From Saccharospirillum sp040881935 (GTDB taxonomy: Bacteria > Pseudomonadota > Gammaproteobacteria > Pseudomonadales > Natronospirillaceae): a stretch of DNA of 64,000 nt. Location of the stretch: contig NZ_JBBECH010000068.1 in NCBI RefSeq assembly GCF_040881935.1, positions 19,976-83,975 on the forward strand, given 5' to 3'. The position numbers and the translations under genes were made by a program. This document shows positions 1 to 8,130 of this stretch, piece after piece (the first letter of the stretch is position 1; each line of letters begins with the position of its first letter). The notes below the pieces were generated by a model. It was not told the origin of the DNA, did not search any database, and worked only from the letters and a program-made list of their open reading frames with translations.

Positions 1-265
1 AGTGGACCAGGGGCTTGATCAGGCCCGGCTCTATGTGGACGAAAAACTCGACCAGTTTATCCGTCAGTTTCAACCGACGACAATGCTGTCTTTTGGCGCT
101 GTGATGCCGCGACTTCAAGGCTGGCAACAGCCAAATGGCGATTACGGCGACCTGCCGTGGGTTGGGTTGCCCTCCCTCTATCAAATGTTGAATGAGCCGA
201 TGAAAAAAGCCATTTGCTGGCATCGGCTGAAGCCCCTGATCCAGCCCGCCGACCGAAATGCATGA
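1..265 (+). CDS. C-terminal part of a HolD-like / uracil-DNA-glycosylase-fold protein (partial)
   Basis: The reading frame is open from the window edge and stops at 263-265, so only the last 87 or so residues are visible. The tail 'LPSLYQMLNEPMKKAICWHR' resembles the final helix of UDG-fold proteins, where a His-Pro-Ser/Ala stretch is followed by Leu-x5-Lys-x3-Trp. In pseudomonads and relatives, a protein annotated as the psi subunit (HolD) of DNA polymerase III with a UDG-like fold lies just before rimI, which matches this position. The stop overlaps the rimI start (ATGA), indicating translational coupling. The catalytic end of the protein is outside the window, so the family call is an inference from the tail and the neighbour. 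Confidence 0.5.
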   Translation, partial: VDQGLDQARLYVDEKLDQFIRQFQPTTMLSFGAVMPRLQGWQQPNGDYGDLPWVGLPSLYQMLNEPMKKAICWHRLKPLIQPADRNA

Positions 266-735
266 TGCACCTGACCCCGGCTGACTCCCGGATGCTCGAT
301 CGGGTGCGGCGCATCGATTTAAGCGCCGGGCTCCACCCCTGGCCTGAGACGGCTCTGGTGCGTGCCCTGCAGGCCGGGGAGCTGCAATTGGCAACGGTCG
401 GAAACGAAACGCTTGGTTTTCTGGTCAGTCAGGCTGTGCTGGATGAAACGACGCTGATGCATCTGGCCGTTGCGGGTGAACACCAGCGCCAGGGGTGGGG
501 TTGGCAAATGATGCAGGGCTGGGTGGAGCAACAACGCAGGGCCGGGCAACAACGACTGTTGCTGGAAGTGCGTACTACCAATCAGGCGGCTATTTCCCTG
601 TATCGGTCTCTGGGTTTTGACACGGTTGGCCAACGTCGTGGTTACTATGTCTCGCCTGACGACGTTGAAGACGCGCTGGTAATGGCCTTGACCCTAAGTC
701 CGACAGGCAGCGACCCGAACGGTGTCGGTGCCTGA
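262..735 (+). CDS. rimI: Ribosomal protein S18 alanine N-acetyltransferase RimI
   Basis: This 157-residue single-domain GNAT protein acetylates the N-terminal alanine of ribosomal protein S18 in the cytoplasm. The GNAT core is visible: 'LMHLAVAGEHQRQGWGWQMM' carries the acetyl-CoA binding R/Q-x-x-G-x-G/A loop, followed by 'LLLEVRTTNQAAISLYRSLG' and 'GFDTVGQRRGYY', the typical RimI motif B and C-terminal strand. The start is taken at 262, where ATG overlaps the upstream stop (ATGA). An ATG at 265 is an alternative, and an ATG further upstream at 214 is less likely because it would overlap the preceding gene by about 50 bases. Confidence 0.9.
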   Translation: MMHLTPADSRMLDRVRRIDLSAGLHPWPETALVRALQAGELQLATVGNETLGFLVSQAVLDETTLMHLAVAGEHQRQGWGWQMMQGWVEQQRRAGQQRLLLEVRTTNQAAISLYRSLGFDTVGQRRGYYVSPDDVEDALVMALTLSPTGSDPNGVGA

Positions 736-771
736 ATCACGGGTGCCGATTCTTCCGGTTTTGCAGACGGT

Positions 772-2289
772 TCATCGAACCGGTGTATTCGCCGCCTGGG
801 TAAGCAGTACATTCAGTTCCTGAATGGGCATGGGTTTGGCGTAGTAATATCCCTGCATGATGTTACAGCCATGTGCCCGCAAAAAATCGGACTGTTCCCG
901 GGTTTCCACTCCCTCTGCCACAACGTTCAGCGACAGTGTTTTCGCCATCGCCAGAATAGCCTGGGTGATGACGGCATCGTTCTGGTCACCCGGCAGATCC
1001 ATGATAAAACTCCGGTCAATTTTCAGCTCTTTCAACGGCAATAGTTTCAACCGGGACAGCGATGAATAGCCGGTGCCGAAGTCGTCGATGGAAAAATCCA
1101 CACCGCGTTGACGCCAGCTCTGCATGGCACTGAGGGTGCGATCCAGGTTTTCCATGGTGGCGGTTTCGGTGATTTCGAACATCACCTTGGGCAAGGTGTT
1201 CGAGCGTTGGTCAATCAGGTGGCGTAACAGGGTCATGGTGTTGGTATCGAGTAACGTCAGGTGCGACAGATTGATGGACAGAGACGGCAAGGCGTCCCGG
1301 CCCAACCCGGCCTGTTTGAGTTCGGCCAATGCTTTTTCAACCACACATTTCGTTACCCGGTGGATCATGCCCTCGCGTTCTGCCAGAGCAATAAACTGAT
1401 CGGGCGGTACCCAGCCACGGTCGGGATGGTGCCAGCGTACCAGCACTTCCGCACCCACCCACTGCGTCGTTGATACCGACCATTGCGGTTGATAGACCAG
1501 CGTAAACGCCTCTCGCTCCACCGCATCCCGCAAATCTTTTGCCAGGGACAAGCGTTCCAGCAAAGTGCGTTTCAGTTCTTCATGGTAAAACGAATGCCGG
1601 TCCCGGCCCTGATGTTTCGCCCGCGACAGTGCCATATCGGCCTGACGCATCATGTCCCTGTCAGTGCGGGCGTCTTTGGGGAACTCGCAGGAACCAGCGC
1701 TGAGGGTCTGGCTGAGCATCAGGTCGTTGTTGTGGCTGCGCATCACCCGGTTTTGTAACCAGTCGAGGCGCTCCCGGGTCTCTTGAATGCTGAGCCCGGA
1801 GGGCGACAGCAGGCCGAATTCGTCGCCCCCGATGTGGGCGATATACCAGTCTTTATTCAGCAGACGTCGCAGTTGCCGGCCGACCAGGATCAGCAGTTCG
1901 TCGCCCCGGCTATGGCCTTGCTCATCATTGAGATCGGTGAAGTGGTCGATGTCCATCAACGTGACGGTGAACCGTTGGTCGCGAGCCAGTCCGGTTTTGC
2001 AGCGTAGCGTTAGCTCTCGGGTAAAGGCCAGGCGGTTGGGCAGGCCAGTCAGGCTGTCTTCCAGCACAGCAACCTCAATGCGATGCAGGGTGCGGTGCAT
2101 CAGCGCATACAGCAACAATGCCGTTGCCAGCACGAATAGGGCACCCTTCAGGGTCTGCGTCCGGTTAAGCAATTGCGAATCACTGAACAGTGCTTCGGCG
2201 GCCCGGTCGGAAAAGGCAATCCAGAGTAAGGCGATGACCAGGTAGGTCAGAGCGATGCGCCCGGCGGGTCGGGTAAAGCGATGTCGCAT
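772..2289 (-). CDS. Membrane-bound GGDEF-EAL cyclic-di-GMP signalling protein
   Basis: The 505-residue protein has two predicted membrane helices (about residues 11-28 and 47-66) enclosing a short periplasmic loop with no sensor domain. A GGDEF domain follows, with an intact signature GGDEF at 154-158, then an EAL domain from about 245. The EAL signature reads EVLVR (281-285) rather than EALVR. This keeps the metal-binding Glu and the Arg, and many EAL enzymes tolerate Val there. Downstream 'IDDFGTGYSSLSRLK' and 'VVAEGVET' are intact, so phosphodiesterase activity is likely. Whether the cyclase half is also active cannot be decided from sequence. It lies 178 bases downstream of DUF484 in the same direction, in the slot usually held by xerC. 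Confidence 0.9.
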   Translation of the reverse strand: MRHRFTRPAGRIALTYLVIALLWIAFSDRAAEALFSDSQLLNRTQTLKGALFVLATALLLYALMHRTLHRIEVAVLEDSLTGLPNRLAFTRELTLRCKTGLARDQRFTVTLMDIDHFTDLNDEQGHSRGDELLILVGRQLRRLLNKDWYIAHIGGDEFGLLSPSGLSIQETRERLDWLQNRVMRSHNNDLMLSQTLSAGSCEFPKDARTDRDMMRQADMALSRAKHQGRDRHSFYHEELKRTLLERLSLAKDLRDAVEREAFTLVYQPQWSVSTTQWVGAEVLVRWHHPDRGWVPPDQFIALAEREGMIHRVTKCVVEKALAELKQAGLGRDALPSLSINLSHLTLLDTNTMTLLRHLIDQRSNTLPKVMFEITETATMENLDRTLSAMQSWRQRGVDFSIDDFGTGYSSLSRLKLLPLKELKIDRSFIMDLPGDQNDAVITQAILAMAKTLSLNVVAEGVETREQSDFLRAHGCNIMQGYYYAKPMPIQELNVLLTQAANTPVR

Positions 2290-2467
2290 GAAGCCAGAAA
2301 TCCTTACACAAGAGCCGACGTTAGACAGCCCTCAGGCTGTCACAACCGAACCGCTGAAACCAAGCATTTACAGAGTGTAGCGGATGGTTCGGCTGTCGTC
2401 TTGCTAACTCAAGATTCGGAGTTCGCTGAGGCAGCAAGCACCGGCTGCCGGGGGGTGTTCCTGTGGG

Positions 2468-3142
2468 CTAGTCCGCGCGTTCCATCTGCAGGCTGGTGAC
2501 CTGGGCCAGATGGGTCAGGAAGAGGGTTTCGGTACCGCTGCGGAAATGGTCTGCGCTGCTGTGGCCAAGCGCCAGTACGCCGATTATCTCCCCACCCCGG
2601 GTCAGGGGCGCCAGGGCAATGGAGCCCACTTCGGTTCCGGCAAACAGCAGTTGCGTCAGAGACGGCTCCAGCGCACCGCACACGGCTTTGCCCTGGTCGA
2701 CCACGGCGGGAAAGGCCTCGGCTATTTGTGCTTTGGAGGTTTGCAGCCAGCCGTCGCCGTCGCCTGGTGTGCGATCAAACAGAATGACGGTGGTCTCATG
2801 CACGTCAAAGTCTCGCTGCAGGCCTCGTTGCAGGCGTTCCAGTAAGGCATTCAACTCGGTTTCGGGCAGCAACTCCAGTATCAGTCGCTGCAGTTTCAGA
2901 AACAGGCGATCATTGCGTTGGGCTACCTGAATAAACTGATTCAAACGGTCGATCAGTTGTAGGTTTTCCTGACGTAATATCTGGTTTTGGCGTTCGATCA
3001 GTGAGATGGCATCGCCGCTGTCGTGACGCAGATGCAACTTTTTCAGAAGATTGGGGTGATCTTCAAAAAAGTGGGGGTGGCGGCGCAGGTAGGTTACGAT
3101 TGCCTCCAGATCCAGCGTGTCGGTATTCACCGATTCAATCAC
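2468..3142 (-). CDS. DUF484 family protein
   Basis: This 224-residue protein has the DUF484 opening 'VTYLRRHPHFFEDHPNLLKK'. A basic region rich in Leu, Gln and Arg (about 48-70, likely coiled coil) follows, then a GAF-like C-terminal half containing 'GVLALGHSSADHF'. DUF484 genes are found between dapF and xerC in many gammaproteobacteria, and the biochemical role is unknown. The ATG overlaps the dapF stop (ATGA), so it is translationally coupled to dapF and belongs to the lptM-lysA-dapF operon. xerC does not follow it here. Confidence 0.85.
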   Translation of the reverse strand: MIESVNTDTLDLEAIVTYLRRHPHFFEDHPNLLKKLHLRHDSGDAISLIERQNQILRQENLQLIDRLNQFIQVAQRNDRLFLKLQRLILELLPETELNALLERLQRGLQRDFDVHETTVILFDRTPGDGDGWLQTSKAQIAEAFPAVVDQGKAVCGALEPSLTQLLFAGTEVGSIALAPLTRGGEIIGVLALGHSSADHFRSGTETLFLTHLAQVTSLQMERAD

Positions 3143-3966
3143 CCGATCACTCCTTCGTATACGGTTTCAACCGGCCCGGTCATCAGCACATTGCCTTCAC
3201 CGGACCATTCAATCAAGAGCGTACCACCGGGCACGGTGATGCGTACATGGTCTTTAAACCATTGATTGATCACTCCGGCTACCATGGCGGCGCAGGCGCC
3301 GGTACCACACGCCAGCGTTTCGCCAACGCCACGTTCAAATACCCGCAACCGGGCGTTGTGCAAGTCGATCACCTGCAGAAAGCCGACGTTCACCCGTTGT
3401 GGAAAGCGCGGATGGCTTTCCAGTTCCGGCCCCAGCGTTTCGATCGGCGCGGTGTCTACGTTGTCGACCCGAATGACGCAATGCGGGTTACCCATGTTGA
3501 CCGCTGCCAGGCTGATCCCGGTGCCATCGGCCAGAGTAACCGTGTATTGATTGGCCCGGCTGTCGGCCTCAAACGGGATACGGTCGGGGGTCAGGCGGGG
3601 CCGGCCCATGTCGACCGTCACCTGGCCATCAGGGTGTAAAATCAGTTCGAGGTCGCCACCGGCGGTTTCAACACGGATGAGATCGGCGTGAATTAGCTGG
3701 TGATCGACGACAAAACGCGCGAAACACCGGGCACCGTTGCCACAGTTTTCCACTTCACTGCCATCGGCATTGAAAATACGGTAGCGAAAATCACGATCCG
3801 GTCGGGTAGGAGGTTCGACCAGCAGCAGTTGATCAAAGCCAATGCCCGTGTTCCGGTCGGCCCACCGTTCGACGTCCGCTGCGTTGAATTCAACGGACTG
3901 GGTGACACCGTCTATGACCATAAAGTCATTGCCGAGACCGTGCATTTTGGTGAATTTCAGCCGCAT
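3139..3966 (-). CDS. dapF: Diaminopimelate epimerase
   Basis: DapF converts LL- to meso-diaminopimelate, the precursor of lysine and of peptidoglycan cross-links. The 275-residue protein has the normal length. It begins 'MRLKFTKMHGLGNDFMVIDG' and shows both catalytic cysteine sites, 'NCGNGARC' near residue 75 and 'GTGACA' near residue 219. The gene starts 6 bases after the lysA stop and ends overlapping the DUF484 start, making a compact operon. The next enzyme of the pathway, LysA, is encoded directly upstream. Confidence 0.97.
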   Translation of the reverse strand: MRLKFTKMHGLGNDFMVIDGVTQSVEFNAADVERWADRNTGIGFDQLLLVEPPTRPDRDFRYRIFNADGSEVENCGNGARCFARFVVDHQLIHADLIRVETAGGDLELILHPDGQVTVDMGRPRLTPDRIPFEADSRANQYTVTLADGTGISLAAVNMGNPHCVIRVDNVDTAPIETLGPELESHPRFPQRVNVGFLQVIDLHNARLRVFERGVGETLACGTGACAAMVAGVINQWFKDHVRITVPGGTLLIEWSGEGNVLMTGPVETVYEGVIG

Positions 3967-3972
3967 ATAACC

Positions 3973-5253
3973 TCAGCTTAACCGCGATTCGAGTTGCAAT
4001 TGATCTTGTAGTGTTTCGCGTTTGCGCACCAGCTGCGCCTTGCTGCCCTGCACCATGATTTCGGCAGCCCGGTTGCGGGTGTTGTAGTTTGAGGCCATCA
4101 CCATACCGTAAGCACCCGCCGACATAACCGACAGCACATCGCCCGGCGCCAGTGTCATACGCCGGTCTTTGGCCAGAAAATCGCCAGTTTCGCAAATGGG
4201 CCCAACCAGGTCCCAGCGTGCGTCCGTCCCCTGGCGGGATTCAACGACTGGCTTAACATCCATCCAGGCCTGATATAGCGCCGGGCGAATCTGATCGTTC
4301 ATGCCAGCATCGAGAATGGCAAAGGCATGATCACCGTTGTATTTCAGATATTCAACCCGTGTCAGTAACACACCAGCATTGGCGACAATGCTGCGACCGG
4401 GCTCCAGTATCAGCGACAGCGACCGGTCGGCCAGCGTCTCGACAATAGAGCGCACATGAGCGGCAACATCCGGTTCAACGTCATCGGTTTGATATTTCAC
4501 GCCCAGTCCGCCACCCAGGTCCAGATGCTTTACCTGAATGCCAAGCGTGGCCAATTCATCAATTAGCCCCAACAAACGGTTCAGTGCATCGGCGAATGGC
4601 GCGGTATTCAGAATCTGCGAGCCGATGTGGCAGTCGACTCCGACGACTTCGATGTTGGGTAACTGTTGCGCATGCTGGTACACCGGTATCGCCTGATCGA
4701 TGGCGACACCAAACTTGTTCTGTTTTAACCCCGTGGAAATGTAGGGGTGGGTCTGGGCATCGACATCCGGGTTCACCCGCAGTGATATCCGGGCTGCTTT
4801 GTTCATTTCGCCCGCAACCTGGTTCAGCCGTTCCAGTTCTGCTTCGGATTCAATGTTGAAGCAATGTATGCCTACTTCCAGCGCTCGGCGCATTTCGTGA
4901 CTCTGCTTGGCAACACCGGAAAAGACGACTTTGGCCGGGTCTCCGCCCGCGGCCAGAACCCGTTCCAGTTCACCAATACTGACAATATCGAAACCGGCGC
5001 CACAGCGGGCCAATGCATCGAGCACAGCCAGGTTGGAATTGGCTTTCACCGCATAACAAATCAGCCCGGGGTGATCGCCTAAACCGTCCAAGTATTGCTT
5101 GAACTGGGATTCAATGGCGGTACGGGAGTAGACATACAACGGCGTTCCATGTTGCTCGGCCAGCTGCAGGAGTGGCACGTCCTCGACGGTCAGTTGACCC
5201 TGCTGATAGGTGAAAGCGGAACTGGGTACGGTCGGTGAGGCTGGCTGAGTCAT
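3973..5253 (-). CDS. lysA: Diaminopimelate decarboxylase
   Basis: LysA is a PLP enzyme that decarboxylates meso-diaminopimelate to L-lysine. The 426-residue protein shows the PLP lysine in 'ICYAVKANSN', the 'CHIGSQI' motif, the glycine-rich 'LDLGGGLGVKY' loop, and near the C-terminus 'GPICETGDFLAKDR' plus 'AGAYGMVMASNYN', which supply the active-site Cys and Tyr of the neighbouring subunit. Length and start (ATG at 5253) fit the family. It follows lptM with a 9-base gap and precedes dapF, the conserved gammaproteobacterial order. Confidence 0.97.
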   Translation of the reverse strand: MTQPASPTVPSSAFTYQQGQLTVEDVPLLQLAEQHGTPLYVYSRTAIESQFKQYLDGLGDHPGLICYAVKANSNLAVLDALARCGAGFDIVSIGELERVLAAGGDPAKVVFSGVAKQSHEMRRALEVGIHCFNIESEAELERLNQVAGEMNKAARISLRVNPDVDAQTHPYISTGLKQNKFGVAIDQAIPVYQHAQQLPNIEVVGVDCHIGSQILNTAPFADALNRLLGLIDELATLGIQVKHLDLGGGLGVKYQTDDVEPDVAAHVRSIVETLADRSLSLILEPGRSIVANAGVLLTRVEYLKYNGDHAFAILDAGMNDQIRPALYQAWMDVKPVVESRQGTDARWDLVGPICETGDFLAKDRRMTLAPGDVLSVMSAGAYGMVMASNYNTRNRAAEIMVQGSKAQLVRKRETLQDQLQLESRLS

Positions 5254-5262
5254 AGTAGCGGG

Positions 5263-5400
5263 TCAGTATCCATTGTCGGTAGTCAGTGCGGCCCGGGCAT
5301 CGTCGGCTGGGAGGTACAGGTCACCCTTTTGCCCGCAGGCGGCAATCAGCACCGTGGTGCTGAACATGAGAATGAGCAGTAGGTGTGTCCGGTGCATCAT
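5263..5400 (-). CDS. lptM: Small LPS-assembly lipoprotein LptM (YifL family)
   Basis: This 45-codon gene starts MMHRTHLLLILMF and has a signal peptide ending in the lipobox 'LIAAC' with the lipidated Cys at residue 22. The family signature 'CGQKGDLYLP' follows. In E. coli, LptM (YifL) supports oxidative maturation of the LptD/E translocon. The gene is always very short and sits just upstream of lysA in many gammaproteobacteria, exactly as here. The start may be either of two adjacent ATG codons (5400 or 5397). The residues after the motif are unconserved spacer. Confidence 0.88.
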   Translation of the reverse strand: MMHRTHLLLILMFSTTVLIAACGQKGDLYLPADDARAALTTDNGY

Positions 5401-5467
5401 GCGGGTAACTGGCGTAGTGGCTGTAAAGCAGGAGTATACGCGAGCGTTCGGGCCGCGCCCACCCTGA

Positions 5468-5547
5468 GAGCCTGTCGGACATAGGGCATCGGATTTAGGT
5501 GGATCGTCCCGCTACCACAGCCGATTCATCCTCAGTCCGACAGGCTC
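5468..5547. repeat. Short inverted-repeat element with perfect 13-bp ends
   Basis: GAGCCTGTCGGAC at 5468-5480 is repeated in perfect inverted orientation at 5535-5547, enclosing 54 bases with no open frame. It lies between the divergent lptM and the PagL-like gene. The form is that of a small non-autonomous transposable element (MITE) or a solo IS remnant. No clear target-site duplication is seen, so the mobile-element reading is an inference. Confidence 0.4.
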
Positions 5548-5671
5548 CTAACGATGCGGATGGGAATTCGGGTTTGAGCGGCCTCATGGACGCCCGGTTC
5601 AGGGCAATCCCTTCCAGGCCCCTGCCAGGGTATACTGCGCGGCACTGATAGGTTAAGGAGCACAATGAGCG

Positions 5672-6274
5672 ATGGTTAAGGCAAGACGAACGCGACCGAA
5701 CCAACCAATCCGCTGTCTGGGCGCCATGCTGACGATGCTGGCATCGGGCACTGTGCTGGCTGAAGAGCTGAAACTGTACAATCTTGCGGTTGGGGCTTCG
5801 GTGGGCTCTGCCCTGGTGGTGAACCTGGTGAACGCCAGCCAGGCAGGGCTGGATCTGGGTTGGGATGACGGCAAGGAGCGCGCCCGGCTGTTGCTGAACT
5901 GGGCACTGCCGGTAGAGCGCACCTATGGTCCGTTGCAGGTAACGACCGGGCTGGAGCTGGCGCTCGGCTCGAGTACCTACGCCGACCAAGAGCAGCCGAT
6001 GGCCAATCTGACACCCCTGTTCGACTGGACGCTGCCAGCCGGGCCCGGGCATGCGGTGCTTGAAACCGGGCTGGGTGCTGCCTACCTAAGTTCAACGTCA
6101 TTGGGGCCCGACCAATACAGTACGTACTGGCATTTCAGTCAGATATTGGGGGTAGGGTATGTCTATCGAAACTGGCAACTGGGCTGGCGTTATCAGCACA
6201 TTTCAAACGGGAGTATTGAAAAGCCTAATAATGGTCAGAACTTTCACGGCCTGGTGTTGAAATACCATTATTGA
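5672..6274 (+). CDS. PagL-like outer-membrane lipid A 3-O-deacylase family protein
   Basis: The 200-residue protein has a signal peptide (cleavage likely after 'LASGTVLA', residue 30) and a short beta-barrel ending in an aromatic residue. The PagL signature 'RYQHISNGSIEKPNNG' at 173-188 supplies the His and Ser of the known PagL triad (here His176 and Ser178). By recalled alignment to Pseudomonas PagL, the third triad residue (Glu, 14 positions after His) is Asn190 here, so the catalytic mechanism may differ or activity may be weak. PagL removes a 3-hydroxyacyl chain from lipid A in the outer membrane. The start at 5672 gives a basic n-region; no strong alternative start was seen. Confidence 0.8.
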   Translation: MVKARRTRPNQPIRCLGAMLTMLASGTVLAEELKLYNLAVGASVGSALVVNLVNASQAGLDLGWDDGKERARLLLNWALPVERTYGPLQVTTGLELALGSSTYADQEQPMANLTPLFDWTLPAGPGHAVLETGLGAAYLSSTSLGPDQYSTYWHFSQILGVGYVYRNWQLGWRYQHISNGSIEKPNNGQNFHGLVLKYHY

Positions 6275-6286
6275 GGCCGGGGGCCA

Positions 6287-6916
6287 CTAGTTCGAGGCGC
6301 TGGAATCTTGCCAGGAGCGGCCATTCAGACGTTCGTAGATGATTTTCATGCGTTCGCGGTCGGCGGTGAAGTCCTCGCGGGCTTCTGTCTTGCGCGCCTC
6401 TACTTCGTCGATTTCGGCCTGGTATTCAGCGATTTCAGCCTCGATCTCAGCCATTTGCGTCAGCAGTTCGGCATCAACCGCCTGGCCTGCCCGCTCCTGA
6501 TTGGCGGCTTGGGATTGCAGGGTATTGAACTCGGAACGCAAGGTATCGATGCGATTGTTCTTCAGTCGAATCTCCATATCCAGGCGGCTTAACCAGATGC
6601 CCATGGCCCGCTCAACATCACCCGGGCTGCGATACAGCTTAACCAGTTCCGCATCGCGCACCCGTTCCTCTTGCACCCGTTGCTCTTCAGCCCGGCGATT
6701 GCGTATTGCTTCTTCGCTCAGTTGCGGCGCGACTTCCTGCAGTACAACGCCTTTGTCGTCAATAATTTCATAGCCATTTTTGACAAAATCAGGAGGGATG
6801 ATGCTGTTAATTACGACCTGACCGTCGGCATCTTTGTAACGAAAGAACTGGCGTGCCTCGGCAACCAGCGGGATCAGGCTCAGCGTCAGCAACAGGGCGA
6901 TCAGTCGATTGGACAT
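6287..6916 (-). CDS. DUF4124 and coiled-coil periplasmic protein of unknown function
   Basis: The 209-residue protein has a signal peptide (about residues 1-21, ending 'PLVAEA'). A DUF4124-like segment 'QFFRYKDADGQVVINSIIPP' follows, a fold common in small envelope proteins. The rest (about 65-200) is charged, Glu/Arg rich and strongly helical, consistent with a long coiled coil. It is probably exported to the periplasm. Function is unknown. It converges on the PagL-like gene with 12 bases between the stops, and no terminator was seen in that gap. Confidence 0.75.
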   Translation of the reverse strand: MSNRLIALLLTLSLIPLVAEARQFFRYKDADGQVVINSIIPPDFVKNGYEIIDDKGVVLQEVAPQLSEEAIRNRRAEEQRVQEERVRDAELVKLYRSPGDVERAMGIWLSRLDMEIRLKNNRIDTLRSEFNTLQSQAANQERAGQAVDAELLTQMAEIEAEIAEYQAEIDEVEARKTEAREDFTADRERMKIIYERLNGRSWQDSSASN

Positions 6917-7096
6917 AGGGTACTGACTCGTGTGTATTCAGATCATCGGCGGCCACCAGGCCGGTGCAGTCCTGACAGCGGATATCGTTAACCTCGCTGC
7001 CTAACTTTTAATCCATTGTGCCTAGAAGTTCCGGCGTTGTCATCGGCCAGGAAAAGCACCGAATCCGATATCCTGCGAAATATAGTTCACCCTGAA

Positions 7097-7783
7097 TCAA
7101 CCCACGCCGTAACGTGCCCGGTAGTCTTCAACAGCTGCCAGATGCCTGGCGAAGTCAGGCTGGGTGGCGACATACTCAATAACCTGGCTAAAGGTGATGA
7201 CCGGAATGATGGGTAATCCAAACTCCGCTTCCAGTGCCTGAATGGCCGAGCGCTCTTCGCCGGGGGACTTTTCCTGGCGATCCATTGCAACCACCGCACC
7301 AGCCAATTGTGCTTCAGGGAACTGTTGCATCAACGCCTGAACTTCGCGTATCGCAGTACCGGCTGTAATGACGTCGTCAACGATCACGATGCGGCCCTGC
7401 AGTGGTGCCCCGACGATCTGGCCGCCCTCACCATGATCTTTTGCTTCTTTGCGGTTGAAAGCATAGGGAACGTTGCGCCCATGATCGCGCTGCAAAGCTA
7501 CGACAGTGGTGGTTGCCAGGGGAATGCCTTTATAAGCGGGGCCAAACACCAGGTCGAAATCGAGCTCCGAACTGACCAGTGCCCGGGCGTAGACCTGGCC
7601 CAGCCGACTCAGTGCTTCGCCGGTCTGGAATTGTCCGGCGTTGAAGAAATAGGGGCTGACACGACCCGATTTCAGGGTGAATTCACCAAAGGTCAGGGCA
7701 CCAGCATTGATGGCGAAACGGATGAAATCCTGCTGCCATTGCGGTGTTGAGGCTGTACTTCCGGTCGAAAATGGTCTATCCAT
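7097..7783 (-). CDS. pyrE: Orotate phosphoribosyltransferase
   Basis: PyrE joins orotate to PRPP to give OMP in pyrimidine biosynthesis. The 228-residue product carries 'FGEFTLKSGRVSPYFFNAG' (substrate loop), 'VFGPAYKGIPLA' and the PRPP motif 'IVIVDDVITAGTAIRE'. The start at 7783 leaves a short N-terminal extension before the conserved 'WQQDFIRFAI'. The frame stays open to 7918, but that stretch does not resemble the family. It is divergent from crc, as in Pseudomonas. The carAB genes of the same pathway are elsewhere in this window. Confidence 0.95.
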   Translation of the reverse strand: MDRPFSTGSTASTPQWQQDFIRFAINAGALTFGEFTLKSGRVSPYFFNAGQFQTGEALSRLGQVYARALVSSELDFDLVFGPAYKGIPLATTTVVALQRDHGRNVPYAFNRKEAKDHGEGGQIVGAPLQGRIVIVDDVITAGTAIREVQALMQQFPEAQLAGAVVAMDRQEKSPGEERSAIQALEAEFGLPIIPVITFSQVIEYVATQPDFARHLAAVEDYRARYGVG

Positions 7784-8130
7784 GGTATTAGGCCCTTGTG
7801 TCGGCTGATCACGATTGAGGCCCAATCGGACCTGCGAGAGAGATTTTCGGAATCTCACTGGGCGCGGCAGTATAGCGGAAAGGCGGATTCGATTAAAAAG
7901 CAGAATGACAGAACGCACAAAAAATAAAAAAAGACTGACCCCGGGGCATCGGGTAGCGCTCGATACCGATTAGAGACGGCGGTTTTGCCTCCCCCCGCCC
8001 AGGATTCAGGGTAAAAGAGGGGTAAAAGCCGGAAAAACCTTTAAAATCAGTGACGCGATCGCCGTTCAAAGCCGTGACAGTGCGGGTTTGCGCCGATATG
8101 ATACGCGCGCTTGTTGACTGGATAGACAGG

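Noticed and set aside
772..2289. Inactive EAL domain because the signature reads EVL
   Set aside because: The Glu, Arg and downstream DDFG and AEGVET motifs are intact; Val at the middle position occurs in active enzymes.
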